Shown: positions 1 to 10,464, numbered from the stretch's first letter. The stretch: DNA of 64,000 bases from Isoetes taiwanensis (GCA_021234155.1 JAJEKV010000107.1:124001-188000); one strand, 5' to 3'. Notes: generated by a model not told the origin, from the sequence alone. Numbers and translations are program-made.

Positions 1-1118
1 GCTCTTTTCATTGTCTTACTATTGGGGAAAAGATAATGAAATTACTTAAGAAAAATGTAGTAAAATGCCTACAAAAAAGATAAATTATGTCTTGTATAGA
101 CAAGGCTTTCTATAATAAACTTGAAACTCCCACTTTAAAAGTCGATACTACTGGGTGCTATTATCATATAATATAAAGATGGATAATTTCAACTTTTACA
201 ACAATATAGTGTTTTTCCTTCCACTTACACCCCCTTCTTCCTCCCCCCTCAAAAAAAAAAAAAAACAAGACCACGTAGTAGTTCTTTCTAGATGAGATCT
301 TGGTGTTGCATATTGTCAGTGGATATAGTGTGCTATTTTCGTTTTGGATTTGGGGAGAATGACGTAACAAGGCGTTAATTCTTGGCACTTGTAGAATGTG
401 ATAACAAAATAACTACTAATAGTACGGTTCCTAATATGTAGTGAAATACCTAATTATAACGATAGAAAAGGGTCGGTGTTTTTGTCTGGCGTCCATTCCG
501 CTGCCACCATCTGGCAACTCTTTACGCTGCAGAATGGAAGTAGGGTAGATCCATTATGCATGACCGGTTGCGCCAGTTCCTTCCACACAAGAATAGAGTA
601 TAATTGGGGAATTTTTGTATGATTGGCACCGTCGCCAGTTCTTTTTGTGGCGGACCAGTTCTTTGCATATGTTCAGGGTAGCAGGGAGTTTCTTCCCCAG
701 ATCTGGCAAGAATTCTTAAAACTTTGCTCCAAGAAATCTATAAACTTAGCATACAAGGAGTTTCTTCGTCGGATTGCAGGGTAGTTTTTTGGTTATGGGA
801 TATGTTCCTCCAAAGCCATGAATCCATGGTAGCTTCCTACTGCACGGGGATGTTCTTCAGCATCTGCAGCAGGGTATTCCTTCTGGTCTCAATGGACGCA
901 GAGCATTTTTTCTTCTTGGCACTTTTTCTTCTTGGGTGCAGAGCATTTTTCCTTCTTGGCCCTCTTAGAAGGAGCAGGATCTTTGCCCTTTTGATCTTTG
1001 AGCCTCCTATGGCGGAACTGTATTTGAAGCTATCTATTCATAAGATTCAACTGAGTAGAGAGCTCTGCATGAACAATTTCTAAGGGGTAATTTGGAAAAA
1101 CGCTGTAAACTCTATTTT
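1..1118. other. Non-coding stretch, no gene supported
   Basis: I see no supported gene here. Short open frames, such as the one at 724-1083, have no recognisable domain, no splice structure and low-complexity hydrophobic composition. The stretch carries an A-rich run near 250-265. Phrases such as CTGGCAA recur loosely around 510-720, which suggests an old degenerate repeat. Confidence 0.5.
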
Positions 1119-1340
1119 CGAAAAAAACGTCGACCTGATATTTCGGCGTTTTCATCTTGTTTTTTAAAACTGAAAACTGCTGTTGATGGGGCTGTTGATT
1201 TTTTGTGCCGAAAATTCGCCGGAAAAAGCTTGGGAACGCCTGAAATATCAGATCGACGTTTTTTTCGTCAAGGAATTCCTGCCGGCATCCGCTCGCCAGG
1301 GCTTTCGCCCCAAAATTTTATGCCTGCAGGAATTACCTAT
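1087..1340. repeat. Foldback (inverted repeat) element
   Basis: An arm at about 1119-1152 (containing AAAACGTCGACCTGATATTT) is the imperfect reverse complement of about 1233-1268, giving arms of roughly 34 bp around an 80 bp loop. A second inverted pair follows at about 1271-1288 and 1320-1337 (GGAATTCCTGCCGGCAT against ATGCCTGCAGGAATTA). Two adjacent hairpins without coding capacity suggest a MITE or foldback element. No target-site duplication was identified, so the exact ends are uncertain. Confidence 0.6.
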
Positions 1341-1706
1341 TCCTATAATTATTCTCTAGGTTACCTTGGAGTTTGGAAAATGGGGCATTTTTATCATTGA
1401 GTATATATATTATTAGTGTGCTCTTTTGTTAGTCGAAAAATTGTAATGCCAAAGGCTTAGAATGTTACAAGTGATTATCTAGATATTTTAACTCAAAAGA
1501 CATGGAAGATGGATATAAAATATTTAGATAAGGAACTAGAAATTAAGGAATTGACATAAACTTGATCTCCATAATGAGCATCGGTTTATGTAAAACTCAC
1601 AATATTATGGAATTCCTAACTTTGCTTTGATGTTTTATTTATAATTAGCTTTGAAGATTACAAACCCATCACACAAACATGCACAACATACAAGAGGACA
1701 AGGTGC

Positions 1707-2271
1707 CTAATTGTACCAATGCTTCTTCTCAGGCTCCTCAAGTCGTTCATATTCATCTTTAGCCTCTTCTTTATCATGGTGCTCGTGAATCGCATAGCCA
1801 GCTGATCCCGCAGATAAGGCTGCACCGATGCCAGCCTCAACCTTGTGTCGAAAAGCATGTTCTGGGTCTTTCTTTGCCTCATGCTTCTCATACTAATTAT
1901 TAATGTATAGATATGAGTTACCAAATAAAAATAGAAAAAAATTGGAAAGAAAAGCAAACATAAAGCCTACTTACCAATGCATAGGCACCTGCACCTACGG
2001 CACCAACTGTTCCCAAGTGTTGGTGCCTTCTATTTTCTTTCACTTCACCTTCAACATCCTCTAAATCCTCATGTCTCCTCTCCTCTCTATTGTAGCCATA
2101 GCCTTCTCCAGTGGAATATTCCTCTTGCCTCTGATTTCTATGTCCACCATACGCTTCAGTGGTTGCTTTACCATATACATTCTGCTCAGTATACACACTT
2201 TCTTCAGTGTACACTTGGGGCTCATTATACTCTCCATCCTCCTCTGCGGTCTTCTTGTGATGGTGAAACAT
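1707..2271 (-). CDS. ASR/WDS family abscisic acid, stress and ripening protein
   Basis: Two minus-strand exons are 2271-1975 (99 codons) and 1892-1707 (61 codons plus stop), joined across an 82 bp GT-AG intron (donor GTAAGT, acceptor TTAG), giving about 160 residues. The N-terminus is MFHHHKK, the His-rich zinc-binding start typical of ASR proteins. A Tyr/Glu-rich linker ([15 protein letters not shown]) follows. The ABA/WDS core starts near residue 83 as [17 protein letters not shown] and continues in exon 2 with [17 protein letters not shown] and [17 protein letters not shown]. The intron falls directly after AYAL, inside the WDS domain. Known ASR proteins are small hydrophilic, largely disordered proteins that bind Zn, act as chaperones or DNA-binding regulators, and are induced by drought and ABA. 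The start is chosen because HHHKK after Met matches the family. The gene looks intact. Confidence 0.9.
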
Positions 2272-3478
2272 TCTGTAACAAAATGCTAGTAAATTAGCAC
2301 TCTTGTTTTGGAATCTACTTAATTAGCAGGTTCATTTCTATTTTCTAAAAACCATAAAGCATTGTAGTGGACAATAAAAGTGAAATGAATGATAATGGAC
2401 TAAAGAAATGGGATGCTATTTTCTCAAAGCCATGGGAACGGGACACATGGCAAGAAAAATGAATCGTTGCTAAAAAAACAACACCGATTTTATGCCCCAA
2501 ATCAAAGGATGTGGACTCAGGCCAGAATAAACGCACAACAAAATTGATCGAGCACATTCTTAGTACTAAATGCATAATCTAAACTAGAAATCATTTACGG
2601 TCTAGAAAATAAACCTGACAGTAGAAATTGGCCACTCAAATGAGGAGATGGAGATGAAGCTTAATAGAGCATGTATGCCAATTTATAGCATCTAGTTACA
2701 AATTGCATTGCACTTGCTATTTGACTCCGAAATCGCCCCATCGAGCCGAACGGTTGAGATTGGTTGTTGGTAGAATACATTTTCTTCTTTTTTCTCTTTT
2801 CACTAACGTGAATTTCATAAATGCTTGTTTTTTGTGTCACATCCAAAGCGTCATGTGCAGTAGGCCATATAATTGTTGGGTATTTTGAATTATTCACTTA
2901 ACTTTATCAAATTTAACTCCTAAATGGGCCACTTTAAAGTTGTTGGTGATACACCTGCTAACATCGAGCTCGTTCATATTCTTGGCATAATCGATCGAGA
3001 GTGATGTGAGAAATGAATAGATCATTTCTTCTCCATGTGAACATGGATAGCACATCCAGAGATTTTAATTGGCATATCCCTTTCAAAGGTGGGGAATGAC
3101 AAGGATAGAAAGCCTATCATGAAGATGTGGCACTAATTCTCGTAATGAACCAATGTAAAATGTAAAAAGATATGCAAAAGAACTTGGACCGTGCAATGCA
3201 GCGGCAAATTGTATAGTCCCCCAACAAGATAAACCGGTATGTAACGTAACTTGCAATCATGTAATGCAATGTTGTACCTAGATATTTATATAGATAATAC
3301 CTTGGCTAAGGGATATTGGTTGTTGTTTGTGGGCCAACCAATAATAATGGGCATAATGGATAAAGGATTCTGCAACTTTGAAATGAAGGTGTCGGTTATG
3401 TGAATCCAAGTCGAGCAAATAGAAATTTTATAGATAGATTGGTACAATGTTCTGTAACAACATGACCCAACCCCTTTT
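2272..3478. other. Intergenic, upstream of the ASR gene
   Basis: This includes the presumed promoter and 5' leader of the minus-strand ASR gene. A TATAAA-like string on the minus strand lies at about 2683-2688, roughly 410 bp from the start codon, so a leader intron is possible but unproven. Nothing else is recognisable. Confidence 0.4.
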
Positions 3479-3634
3479 CCAAGGGTAGATAACGCCCTGG
3501 CCCGAGGGTGTTATTGAAAAAAAAAAATTGAGGGCCATCAAAATGGCGAGGGTGTGCCCTACCCTCACCATTTTGATGGCCCTCAAATTTTTTTTTTCTA
3601 TAACACCCTCGGGCCAGGGCGTTATCGCCCTTAA
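3479..3634. mobile_element. MITE-like foldback element with long inverted arms
   Basis: The left arm (about 3488-3552, starting GATAACGCCCTGGCCCGAG) is almost the exact reverse complement of the right arm (about 3563-3626, ending GGGCCAGGGCGTTATC), with only about 10 bp between them. Weaker pairing extends outwards (CCAAGGG to CCCTTA). Both arms contain an internal A/T homopolymer. An open frame through it is only a by-product of the palindrome. This is typical of a recent non-autonomous foldback DNA element. No clear target duplication was seen. Confidence 0.75.
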
Positions 3635-5090
3635 CACTCCGCCCCGAGAGTTTTGGGCCATCCGATCACCATCAAAATTGATCTAAATCCTCCATTTTCA
3701 TTACAGCCTAGGGTGTTATGAGGTAGCAGTGTATTATGGCTCCAGTAAACTGCTGATCAAGATTGATCTCAACCGTTTGATCACTATAAATTTGAGGGGC
3801 GGTGTGTTAAGGTAATGTTACTCTTGATGTGGTGATTCCATCGGAATGACTTCTTCGGACAGAATCACCCCAAATCTATGCAATTGGGATGACTGTCCCA
3901 AACCTTTTATAATATTTTCAAGAAAATTTGTGATGGAAGATTTCTCCTTCGATCCAAATTTAAATCGCCTGGATAACTTCATTCCGATCGAATGAGGCGG
4001 AATTGATGCAAGATAAAAACCTAGATCTCCAAATTCAAGTAGTTCCAATTGCTTATTTTCTGCCCCCAAACTGCGCAGTAATCGGTTGATTGCTCAGTAA
4101 CTGAATGACTGTGCAGTCCATGGAGGGATCCCATCAAACAGAACATTTTCGAGGTGATTCCAATGGGCGAAATCTCACTGTGAAAAAATCACCACGCTCA
4201 CGTAGTATTAATTTCACCCTATAATGTAAGGTATTTTTTAGAAGGCACATCTATTACTATATATATATGGGTTAAAAGCATTTGGAATCACATTCCCCAA
4301 TGGACTCATGGGCCTTCTCCCCCCCTCCCGTTAGCCGGGAGCAGGTCACGATGAAGCCAATATGTGAGACCAATTGTCTGAATCTACAATGTATTATTTT
4401 GGGGAGCCTTTTTTGCATTCTCTTTTTCCAAGTCTTTTTGTTTTAATCTTTACATTTTGGAGCTATAACAATAGCACTTGCAATAGCACCGTCTGAACCT
4501 TATCTTCCACAATATTCTGCTCTTTCTACCTCTATTCTGCCGTAGCTTTTAAGCATTTTGGTTAAAGCCAAACGAGAGCTATGGCATAGCAGCAACCTAC
4601 AAACTTGCTTCGTATCTTGTTAGTTGTCAACCGATTAAACATATAAAGACACCAAATGGTAGCCCCAATTATATGTTGTAGAGCAATGACATTGGCGCAT
4701 CTTTGTTGTAAAAGGAAAGTAGTGCCTATTAAGCTAACAAGATGTGAAGACACCTTACGAATATTAAAAATCGTAAATAGATGTTTTGACTGTGTGTTTT
4801 GTGTTGAATGTATGCTTATTACATTGGTATGGCGAGATTTTTTTTATTGGGCAAAGAGATAGTGACATGGCTTCCACGCATATATGGAAATTAGGGAAGA
4901 CTAGTTAGATTTAGCTTTTTTTTTTAACTTGAGACTGAATGCAACCTATGTGACTAATATTGAATTGAATTTATGCTTCCATATTTCTTTCACTCGCCAT
5001 GGTTTGGACTATGATTTAGGTATAGTATTGTATTAAAACTCATATATTTTTCACATAACGAACAACTTTTTGGTTTTTGCATGTTTATTT

Positions 5091-5121
<31 letters not shown>

Positions 5122-6176
5122 GTAGTGGTTTGGAAATTGAATGCATTGGAGTTACTGACACGATTTATCTTCTCAATCTTCATGTTGATTGAAGCAGATT
5201 CATTCAGCCCTCCTCAAATTTTAGTATTCTCATTTGGTTGGCCGCAGGTCAGAGAGGATGTAAGAAACCGGAGGGTTTTTTGATATCCTTTAGCCTTCTG
5301 GCTTTTCGGGCTTAAGGCAGAGGCTAAAGTGGGAGTTTTAAGGCAGAGCCCGACGGTGGTTAAGTGGGGTGGCCATAACTGCTTTCTGAGTTGATCCTCA
5401 GCTTTAGTTTTCTTCAACCTTTTCCATCCTAATCTAAACCTTAGAAGCTTGGCATAGACATCCGAATTTTGGGAGGATATAGTTATGGGGATGAGCCTAC
5501 TTTTGTAATGCCAGCTAGGAAATGGAAGGAAGACCTATCTCGCAAATGTTAGTATTATTTGGACAAGTCTGTACCCCATCTTGGATTCCGATGGCTTGGG
5601 TCTACTGTGGTTGCTTTAATATACTATATCCAGGTTATTACCTTGGGGGATTTTACATTGTCTCCTATTGACTTGGCATCTTTATTTTGAACCTCTACAT
5701 TTTTTATTTCTAGTTTTTGTTAAGTAGGTAGAGCAGTTGAGCATAGAGGAATTGGAAACAACAAGCACATGTAGCAATGGGGTTTTTTGTGCCACAAAAT
5801 GGAAGTTGGTCGCTGGAATTCATTTTGGTTGTGCCACGTGTCCTCAATTCCAACGCGGAATGGAAGTTGGGACGAGCTTTCCGCTCATCTGGTAAGAAGA
5901 CACTGGCAAAACCGGATGAACAATCCGGCACTCTGCTACTGCGCAATCTGGCGGCTGTGATTCTGGCGCCCATCTGCTTAATGCTCTGCTGGCAGATGTT
6001 TGCAGCTTCGAAATCCCAATCCCTTGTTTCTCAACTTGGCTTCAGCCTTTTGGATGAACGTCGTTTCCATTACCCCTCTGCCTTCCTAATCCTCATGCTT
6101 CTGCCGGAAATCGAAGCTTATCCAAAACCCAGCTCCTGCAGATGCATTCCTTATCTGCTACAAAAACCCAGCTCCC
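3635..6176. other. Non-coding stretch
   Basis: No supported gene. An outer inverted pair flanks the element above: CCTTAACACTCCGCCCC near 3629 against GGGGCGGTGTGTTAAGG near 3796. A short hairpin (CTTTAGCC to GGCTAAAG) lies at about 5289-5327. The long open frames at 5710-6316 lack any recognisable domain. Confidence 0.4.
5093..5121. repeat. Poly(T) tract, about 29 nt
   Basis: An uninterrupted T run on the plus strand. It could be the A tail of a minus-strand retroposed sequence, but no recognisable retroelement body was found to its right. Confidence 0.8.
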
Positions 6177-6177
6177 A

Positions 6178-6316
6178 ACTTCCATTTTGTTGGGGAAAGG
6201 AAGGGGGTCGCCCCTTTCCGGTTTGGAAGGGACCCCATCCCGGCTGCCGCCGGTCGGGGGGCCCCTTCCAAACTGGAAAGGGGCTCCCCCCTTCCATTCC
6301 CCAATACAACTTCTAA
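6178..6316. mobile_element. GC-rich foldback element
   Basis: The left arm (about 6178-6235, with TTGGGGAAAGGAAGGGGG and CGCCCCTTTCC) is a near-perfect reverse complement of the right arm (about 6255-6316, with GGAAAGGGGCTCCCCCC and CATTCCCCAATACAA), enclosing a loop of about 20 bp. Its GC content is much higher than its AT-rich surroundings. Frames reading through it are rich in Gly/Pro only because of the repeat. It is MITE-like, with no coding capacity. Confidence 0.7.
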
Positions 6317-6867
6317 CAATAGAATCGTTTTTTTTAGAGCTTTCGTGTATGCCCGTCACTTTTTAAATTGCCTCTTTTGCACCATTGCAAGTTGCACATA
6401 AAGTTTTGATGGAAAATTCTCTGGCCATTGATCTAGCATAAATCAAAGAGTATTCACCTAATCAATGATCACAAAGCATAATAAAGACCTGCTACTTGCC
6501 CAGGCATAAGAGTGCACACAAACATACTTAAAGATCAAATGCCTCTTTGGAGGAGGAAGCAAAAAAACAATGATAGGACTTAACAATGATTGCAAAGGAG
6601 ATTAGGAGAAAAAAGTGATAGCAAAGGAGATTGGAGTTTGGCATATGGCTTGTTTTAAGATAGAAATGATGATGCTCAAAATGATAATAAGCCTTAACAA
6701 TGATGGTAAACGAGGTTGGGGGTCGGCATGTGACTTGTTTAAGATAGAAATGATGATGCTTTGTAATGTACATTGCAATGTGAACTATGCAATATTCCAA
6801 GAGGCCAAAGTCGCCTTGAGTAACATTTGTATGTAGTTAATCGACCATCTTAATAAAGCCTTGATAT

Positions 6868-6956
6868 GGTTTGGGTGCCTAGGCGTATATAAATCCTCGT
6901 AGAGGTCTCTTTGATAAAAAACATTCAATTCAATTCAATTCAATTCAATTCAATAA
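6868..6956 (+). mobile_element. Truncated retroelement 3' end with (CAATT)n tail
   Basis: GGGTGCCTAGGCG, then GAGGTCTC, GATAAAA and a (CAATT)n tail (6927-6953) resemble the 3' ends of other LINE fragments in this window: a CCTAGG- or CATAGG-type hairpin, a GATAAAA or CGTAAAA stretch, then a pentamer tail. I read it as a severely 5'-truncated plus-strand copy. The body to the left is not recognisable. Confidence 0.45.
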
Positions 6957-7197
6957 AATTACTAATATTAGATCAGGAATACTCTAAAAATATTATTAGT
7001 TCCATATTTATTGATGAGATTTAATAGCTGTCTGCCCTAATATAAGGACACGGTGTATTAGGTAAAACTTTAGCAATGTCTTCATACAAGGAAGAAAAAC
7101 ACGCGTGTTTATTTTCCTTCTAACTTTTTAATATCAAATTGATTTAGGACATGTAGCATAAATTAACATGTTTGATGTTTGATTTTATAAGAAAACC

Positions 7198-7214
7198 CAC
7201 GTGCCCCCCACGTG
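7198..7214 (+). promoter_or_regulatory. Paired G-box (CACGTG) motifs upstream of the Hint gene
   Basis: Two perfect CACGTG hexamers lie at 7198-7203 and 7209-7214, about 160-175 bp upstream of the start codon at 7374. G-boxes bind plant bZIP and bHLH factors, and paired copies are typical of ABA- or light-responsive promoters. Regulation of this gene by them is inference. Confidence 0.45.
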
Positions 7215-7330
7215 TTAAGTCAAGAATTGTGCCAAACCATGAATCCTTTGTCAATACCTATTTTTTGAATAAATTGTCATCTCTATTATTGTCTAGGTTG
7301 AAGAATGTTCCAATACTCCCAATCCTATCC

Positions 7331-7338
7331 TATTTAAG
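7331..7338 (+). promoter_or_regulatory. TATA-like box of the Hint gene
   Basis: TATTTAAG lies 36 bp upstream of the start codon at 7374. A short A/C-rich leader (CACAAATCCTCAACA) separates them, which fits a compact plant promoter with a very short 5' UTR. Confidence 0.5.
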
Positions 7339-7373
7339 GAGCAACTCGCACACAGACTCACAAATCCTCAACA

Positions 7374-8790
7374 ATGGCTCAGGCTATAGCATTGTGCTTC
7401 TCCTTGTTAATTTCTTTCATGTTAGCCCATGGCCATTTATCGACTAGGCATTTGCTCTTTACACCTCCACCTATCAATCCTCCTCCTCCCCGCCTTCTCC
7501 TCCACCACCTAGCCCTCCTCCTCCTTTTTCTGTTCCCCCGCCTCCTCCTCCACCCATTACTCCCCCTCCTCCACCTTCGTCCGATCCCCCACCTCCACCT
7601 CCCCTTGACTCTCCTCCTCCACCATCTAGTATTCCTCCACCTCCTCCACCTTCTACTAATCCTCCACCTCCTCCACCTTCTACTATTCCTCCACCTCCTC
7701 CCCACTCGCTACTCCTCCTCCTCCTCCTCCATCCTCCACCTTCTACTATTCCTCCACCTCCTCCCCCTCTCGCTACTCCTCCTCCTCCTCCTCCACCATC
7801 TCCTCCCCCACCACCTCCTAGTAAACAAGTTTGTTTTCCAGGTAAGCATGATGTTTACTTTGATCAAATTTTAGTTAGAATGTTAATAATACAATTGTCC
7901 AAAATCTAGGTGATGCCTTGGTGCAAGTGATGAATGGTGAGAAGAAAGCAATGAGAGATCTTGAAGTTGGTGATAAGGTATTTAACCAATTATGATAATA
8001 TATAGGCATATTCTTATTAGTATCTTTTGTTTAGGTGGCTATATTTTCTGAGAATGGAAATATTCTCTATGGTGATATTTATGCATTTGGTCATAAGGAT
8101 CCAAACACCTTTAGTGAATTTTTACGGATAAGCCTTAAAAGTCGTGATATATCTTCTACTCACTATGCCCTTGAGCTCACGAGTCTTCATTTTGTGCCAA
8201 TTATGAAAGGTATCCACTTGTTCCAACTTATGATCTTTCATGATACTACATATCTCATGGTTTCTATAAAAAATAGATGAGTATCAAGGTCTTAAATATA
8301 AGCGTGCACAAGATATTAGGATTGGTGATACTATGTGGAGCATGAGAAACTCATCCTTGGAAGTCATAGGTAAACTCTCAACTTGAAAACATTGTTAAGT
8401 TGTCGTTGACATTGATGTTGTATTCTTCTTGTAGACATATCTCGAGTGTGGAAGCAAGGCTTATATAATCCCCTTACAATAGATGGCACCATAATGGTGA
8501 ATGGTGTCCTAGCATCTGTGCATAGTGACTGGTTCCTCGATCATATATTTGATGCATTTGGAATAGCCTCATGGCTTCCACTTGCATATCAAGTAATTCT
8601 AGCTCCTCTACGTGCTATGTATTGCATCCTTGGCAAGCACAACTATGTGGCCATCTATAATTGGGTGGATTTGGTGTTGGATGTGGCCAACTTTGGCACT
8701 AGATATGGAGGGGTCATGGCCATTGCCACTGCCACTGTTGCATGTTTTGTGTCTATATTTATGATCTCTAACTACAATAAACGTGAATAG
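7374..8790 (+). CDS. Secreted proline-rich protein with C-terminal Hedgehog-type Hint (Hog) domain
   Basis: Five exons: 7374-7841, 7910-7977, 8035-8209, 8277-8369 and 8435-8790, all with GT-AG introns. The N-terminus (MAQAIALCFSLLISFMLAHG) is a signal peptide. A long Pro-rich extensin-like tract (PPPPS repeats) follows. The Hint domain then starts at the exon 1/2 junction with CFPGDALVQVMNGEKKAM and continues with DLEVGDKVAIF, the LTSLH motif (TxxH), RAQDIRIGDTMW and GLYNPLTIDGTIMVNGVLAS. Cys1 and the T/H pair needed for the N-S shift in Hedgehog autoprocessing are present. After ASVHSDWFLD comes a roughly 70-residue extension ending in a hydrophobic segment (GGVMAIATATVACFVSIFMI). Established: Hint domains cut themselves off their N-terminal partner, and Hedgehog adds sterol. 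Inference: release of a cell-wall-type Pro-rich peptide. Oddity: the signal-peptide frame and the Pro-rich frame differ by one base near 7480-7492 (C-rich run), and a compensated shift lies at about 7705-7735. This could be an assembly error or a lesion. Confidence 0.85.
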
Positions 8791-9043
8791 GTCATTCCAT
8801 GATTATATTATTCAATGTGTATATCCACCAAAGGTTGCCTTGATGATTAGCAGCCATAGTGGCTGGAGTAATTAAGAATAAACTATTATGCTATAGTGGC
8901 CATAATGGCTATTCAAAAGACTTCAGTAATGTTTTATAAATGTCTTTGCGAATGCTATTTTTTCTTCTTTCCATTATAATGTCATCAAACATACTTCTCC
9001 TCCCCTTTTTCCTTTTTCTTTTCCTCCCCCCCTTTTTTTTCCT
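8791..9043. other. 3' flank of the Hint gene
   Basis: AT-rich flank without a gene. Short words such as AGTGGC and AATGGCTA recur around 8860-8910. C/T-rich sequence leads into the alternating repeat that follows. Confidence 0.35.
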
Positions 9044-9084
9044 TTGTGTGTGTGCGTGCGTGCGCGCGCGCGTGTGCGTGTGTG
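9044..9084. repeat. Alternating TG/CG simple repeat
   Basis: An alternating pyrimidine-purine tract of TGTGTGTG, TGCGTGCG and CGCGCGCG blocks, directly abutting the 3' end of a minus-strand LINE fragment. Such tracts can adopt Z-DNA. Its position against the LINE tail parallels the (GA)n tracts next to other LINE copies. Confidence 0.85.
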
Positions 9085-9250
9085 AGATGAAATAAAATAA
9101 AATTGTATTATTGTATGTGAGACCATCAGGTCTAGAAGACATATCTAATACATCAAAGAAATAACTAACTCCTTCATCCTAATCTGTCATCTATGGTGAC
9201 AGCATTAGATTCAGTCCCCTCTATTTCATAAATGTTCAACGGAAACTTAT
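9085..9250 (-). mobile_element. 5'-truncated LINE, 3' end only
   Basis: On the plus strand it begins GATGAAATAAAATAAAATTG and then has GAGACCATCAGGTCTAGAAG, the reverse of the conserved LINE 3' terminus also seen at 15271, 26083, 28401 and 35053. Only about 165 bp of body remains, and the right end meets a plus-strand LINE fragment. Confidence 0.6.
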
Positions 9251-9256
9251 AACTTT

Positions 9257-9716
9257 TTACATGATTTTTTGGGCGTTGGACTCGGGAAGCACTAGAGGAT
9301 AGACTTTGTCAGTGTTACCACTAGGGCGCCATTGAAGGTGAATGTCATGCCCTCCAGATCTACCTAGCCTTTGCCTATATCCGAGCGCAGTATGTTCGGT
9401 TAGTTGTGCCTGACCATCTGTTGCACGAGTTATTGAATACGGCGTCCGCGAGCTTGTTGGGGTCATACCTCCAGGAGATTATGGATACACGGACTCAGTT
9501 GTGTCCTCTGGTATAGTATTGAATTGTCCTATACAATTGTATAGTGTACCAGCATACTTATTACTGCTAAGGTTTTTCCCTCAAAAACCATTCGGGGCAA
9601 GGGTTTTTTAATCCTGACAGTAATACGCTTGCTGCTCTCTTTTGGTTTGGGTCCCATGGGCTAATTTGTCTCCGTGGGCAATAAAAAATCTATTCTATTC
9701 TATTCTATTCTATTCT
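9257..9716 (+). mobile_element. Decayed LINE 3' fragment with (CTATT)n tail
   Basis: ATGCCCTCCAGATCTACC and the following text align with the zinc-finger C-terminus of the plus-strand LINE at 40429 (CATGCCCTCCAGCGG). After the former coding end comes AACCATTCGGGGC, then the 3' motif GGGTCCCATGGGC with TCTCCGTGGGCAATAAAAAA, ending in (CTATT)n (about 9688-9716). The reading frame is broken. It is a truncated non-autonomous remnant. Confidence 0.6.
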
Positions 9717-10318
9717 AACCCTCAATGTTTCAATTAGATAAATATGTAGCATTATAACAAGGGGTTGTTTTTGTAATTTTGTACGCTTTTTGGCATGGTT
9801 TTCCTATGATTTTTGTGCTGTATTCATTGGCCCATACTAAATAGTATTTCTAGAGTGTGCCTTTTTCAGAGCGTTGATCTGGATTAGCTTCAACAATCTA
9901 ACGGTTGTTATTGTGACCATTGCATTCATATGGATCAAACCCTAAAAATTTTGTTCTCTGCACTATTGTCTTCTCGATTCGTGTCGCTGGCGGAGTGAAT
10001 ATTTGGTGGTGGTGGTGTCGATTAGTGGTGTTCTTCATACTAGATATGGTACGAGGTTTTGTTATTGCTAGAGAGATTAGATCAAACGTGGAATATGGCG
10101 AAAAATGTATTTGGTTCATTCCCCATCCTTTTCCTCATCCTTTTAAGCATCAAATCCTGTTATAATTTCTGTTCTCCAGTTTAATGCTAGATATCGTTGT
10201 CTATTGTCAATCGATCGTTTTGGGCCTTCTCAGAATTAATATGTAGCACTTTTCCTCACATCGATTTTGTGCTTCAAACCAAAAAACCAAGATCGGAACC
10301 CTAGAAGAGGGCAAGCGA
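9717..10318. other. Possible promoter region with telo-box-like motifs
   Basis: No gene is supported in the stretch itself. AAACCCTAAA (near 9938) and GGAACCCTAGAAG (near 10298) resemble plant telo-boxes, which are common in promoters and leaders of growth-related genes. They precede a short open frame beginning at 10319. Confidence 0.3.
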
Positions 10319-10464
10319 TGGAGCGTCTGTTCTTGCCGGTATTGGTTGATCAAGCTTCTGCCGATTACGTTCACGGACTTCTCGAGATTTGCCCTTTGCG
10401 CAAAGGCGACCTTGCGGGTAACCGTATTAAGGGCCTCGGATTTGATGGTGAAACTACAACTTGA
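10319..10464 (+). CDS. Candidate first exon of an unidentified gene
   Basis: An ATG in good purine context after a telo-box-like leader opens MERLFLPVLVDQASADYVHG and LLEICPLRKGDLAG. The GC content and codon use stand out from the AT-rich flanks. Candidate splice donors are GCGG|GTAACC near 10418 and GCGG|GTGAGT near 10490; otherwise the frame stops at 10464. No downstream exon could be linked, because the next kilobase is tandemly repeated AT-rich sequence. I do not recognise the family. It may be the first exon of a gene with a long intron, a small protein of 48 residues, or a relic. Confidence is low. Confidence 0.25.

Noticed and set aside
724-1400. Two plus-strand frames of 119 and 102 codons
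   Set aside because: Low-complexity hydrophobic composition; the second runs through an inverted repeat. No support for a gene.
5777-6316. 179-codon plus-strand frame
   Set aside because: Its last third runs through the GC-rich foldback; no domain, no splice signals and no homology recognised.
7379-7705. Minus-strand Arg/Trp-rich frame
   Set aside because: It is the complement of the Pro-rich CCT/CCA repeat of the Hint gene.
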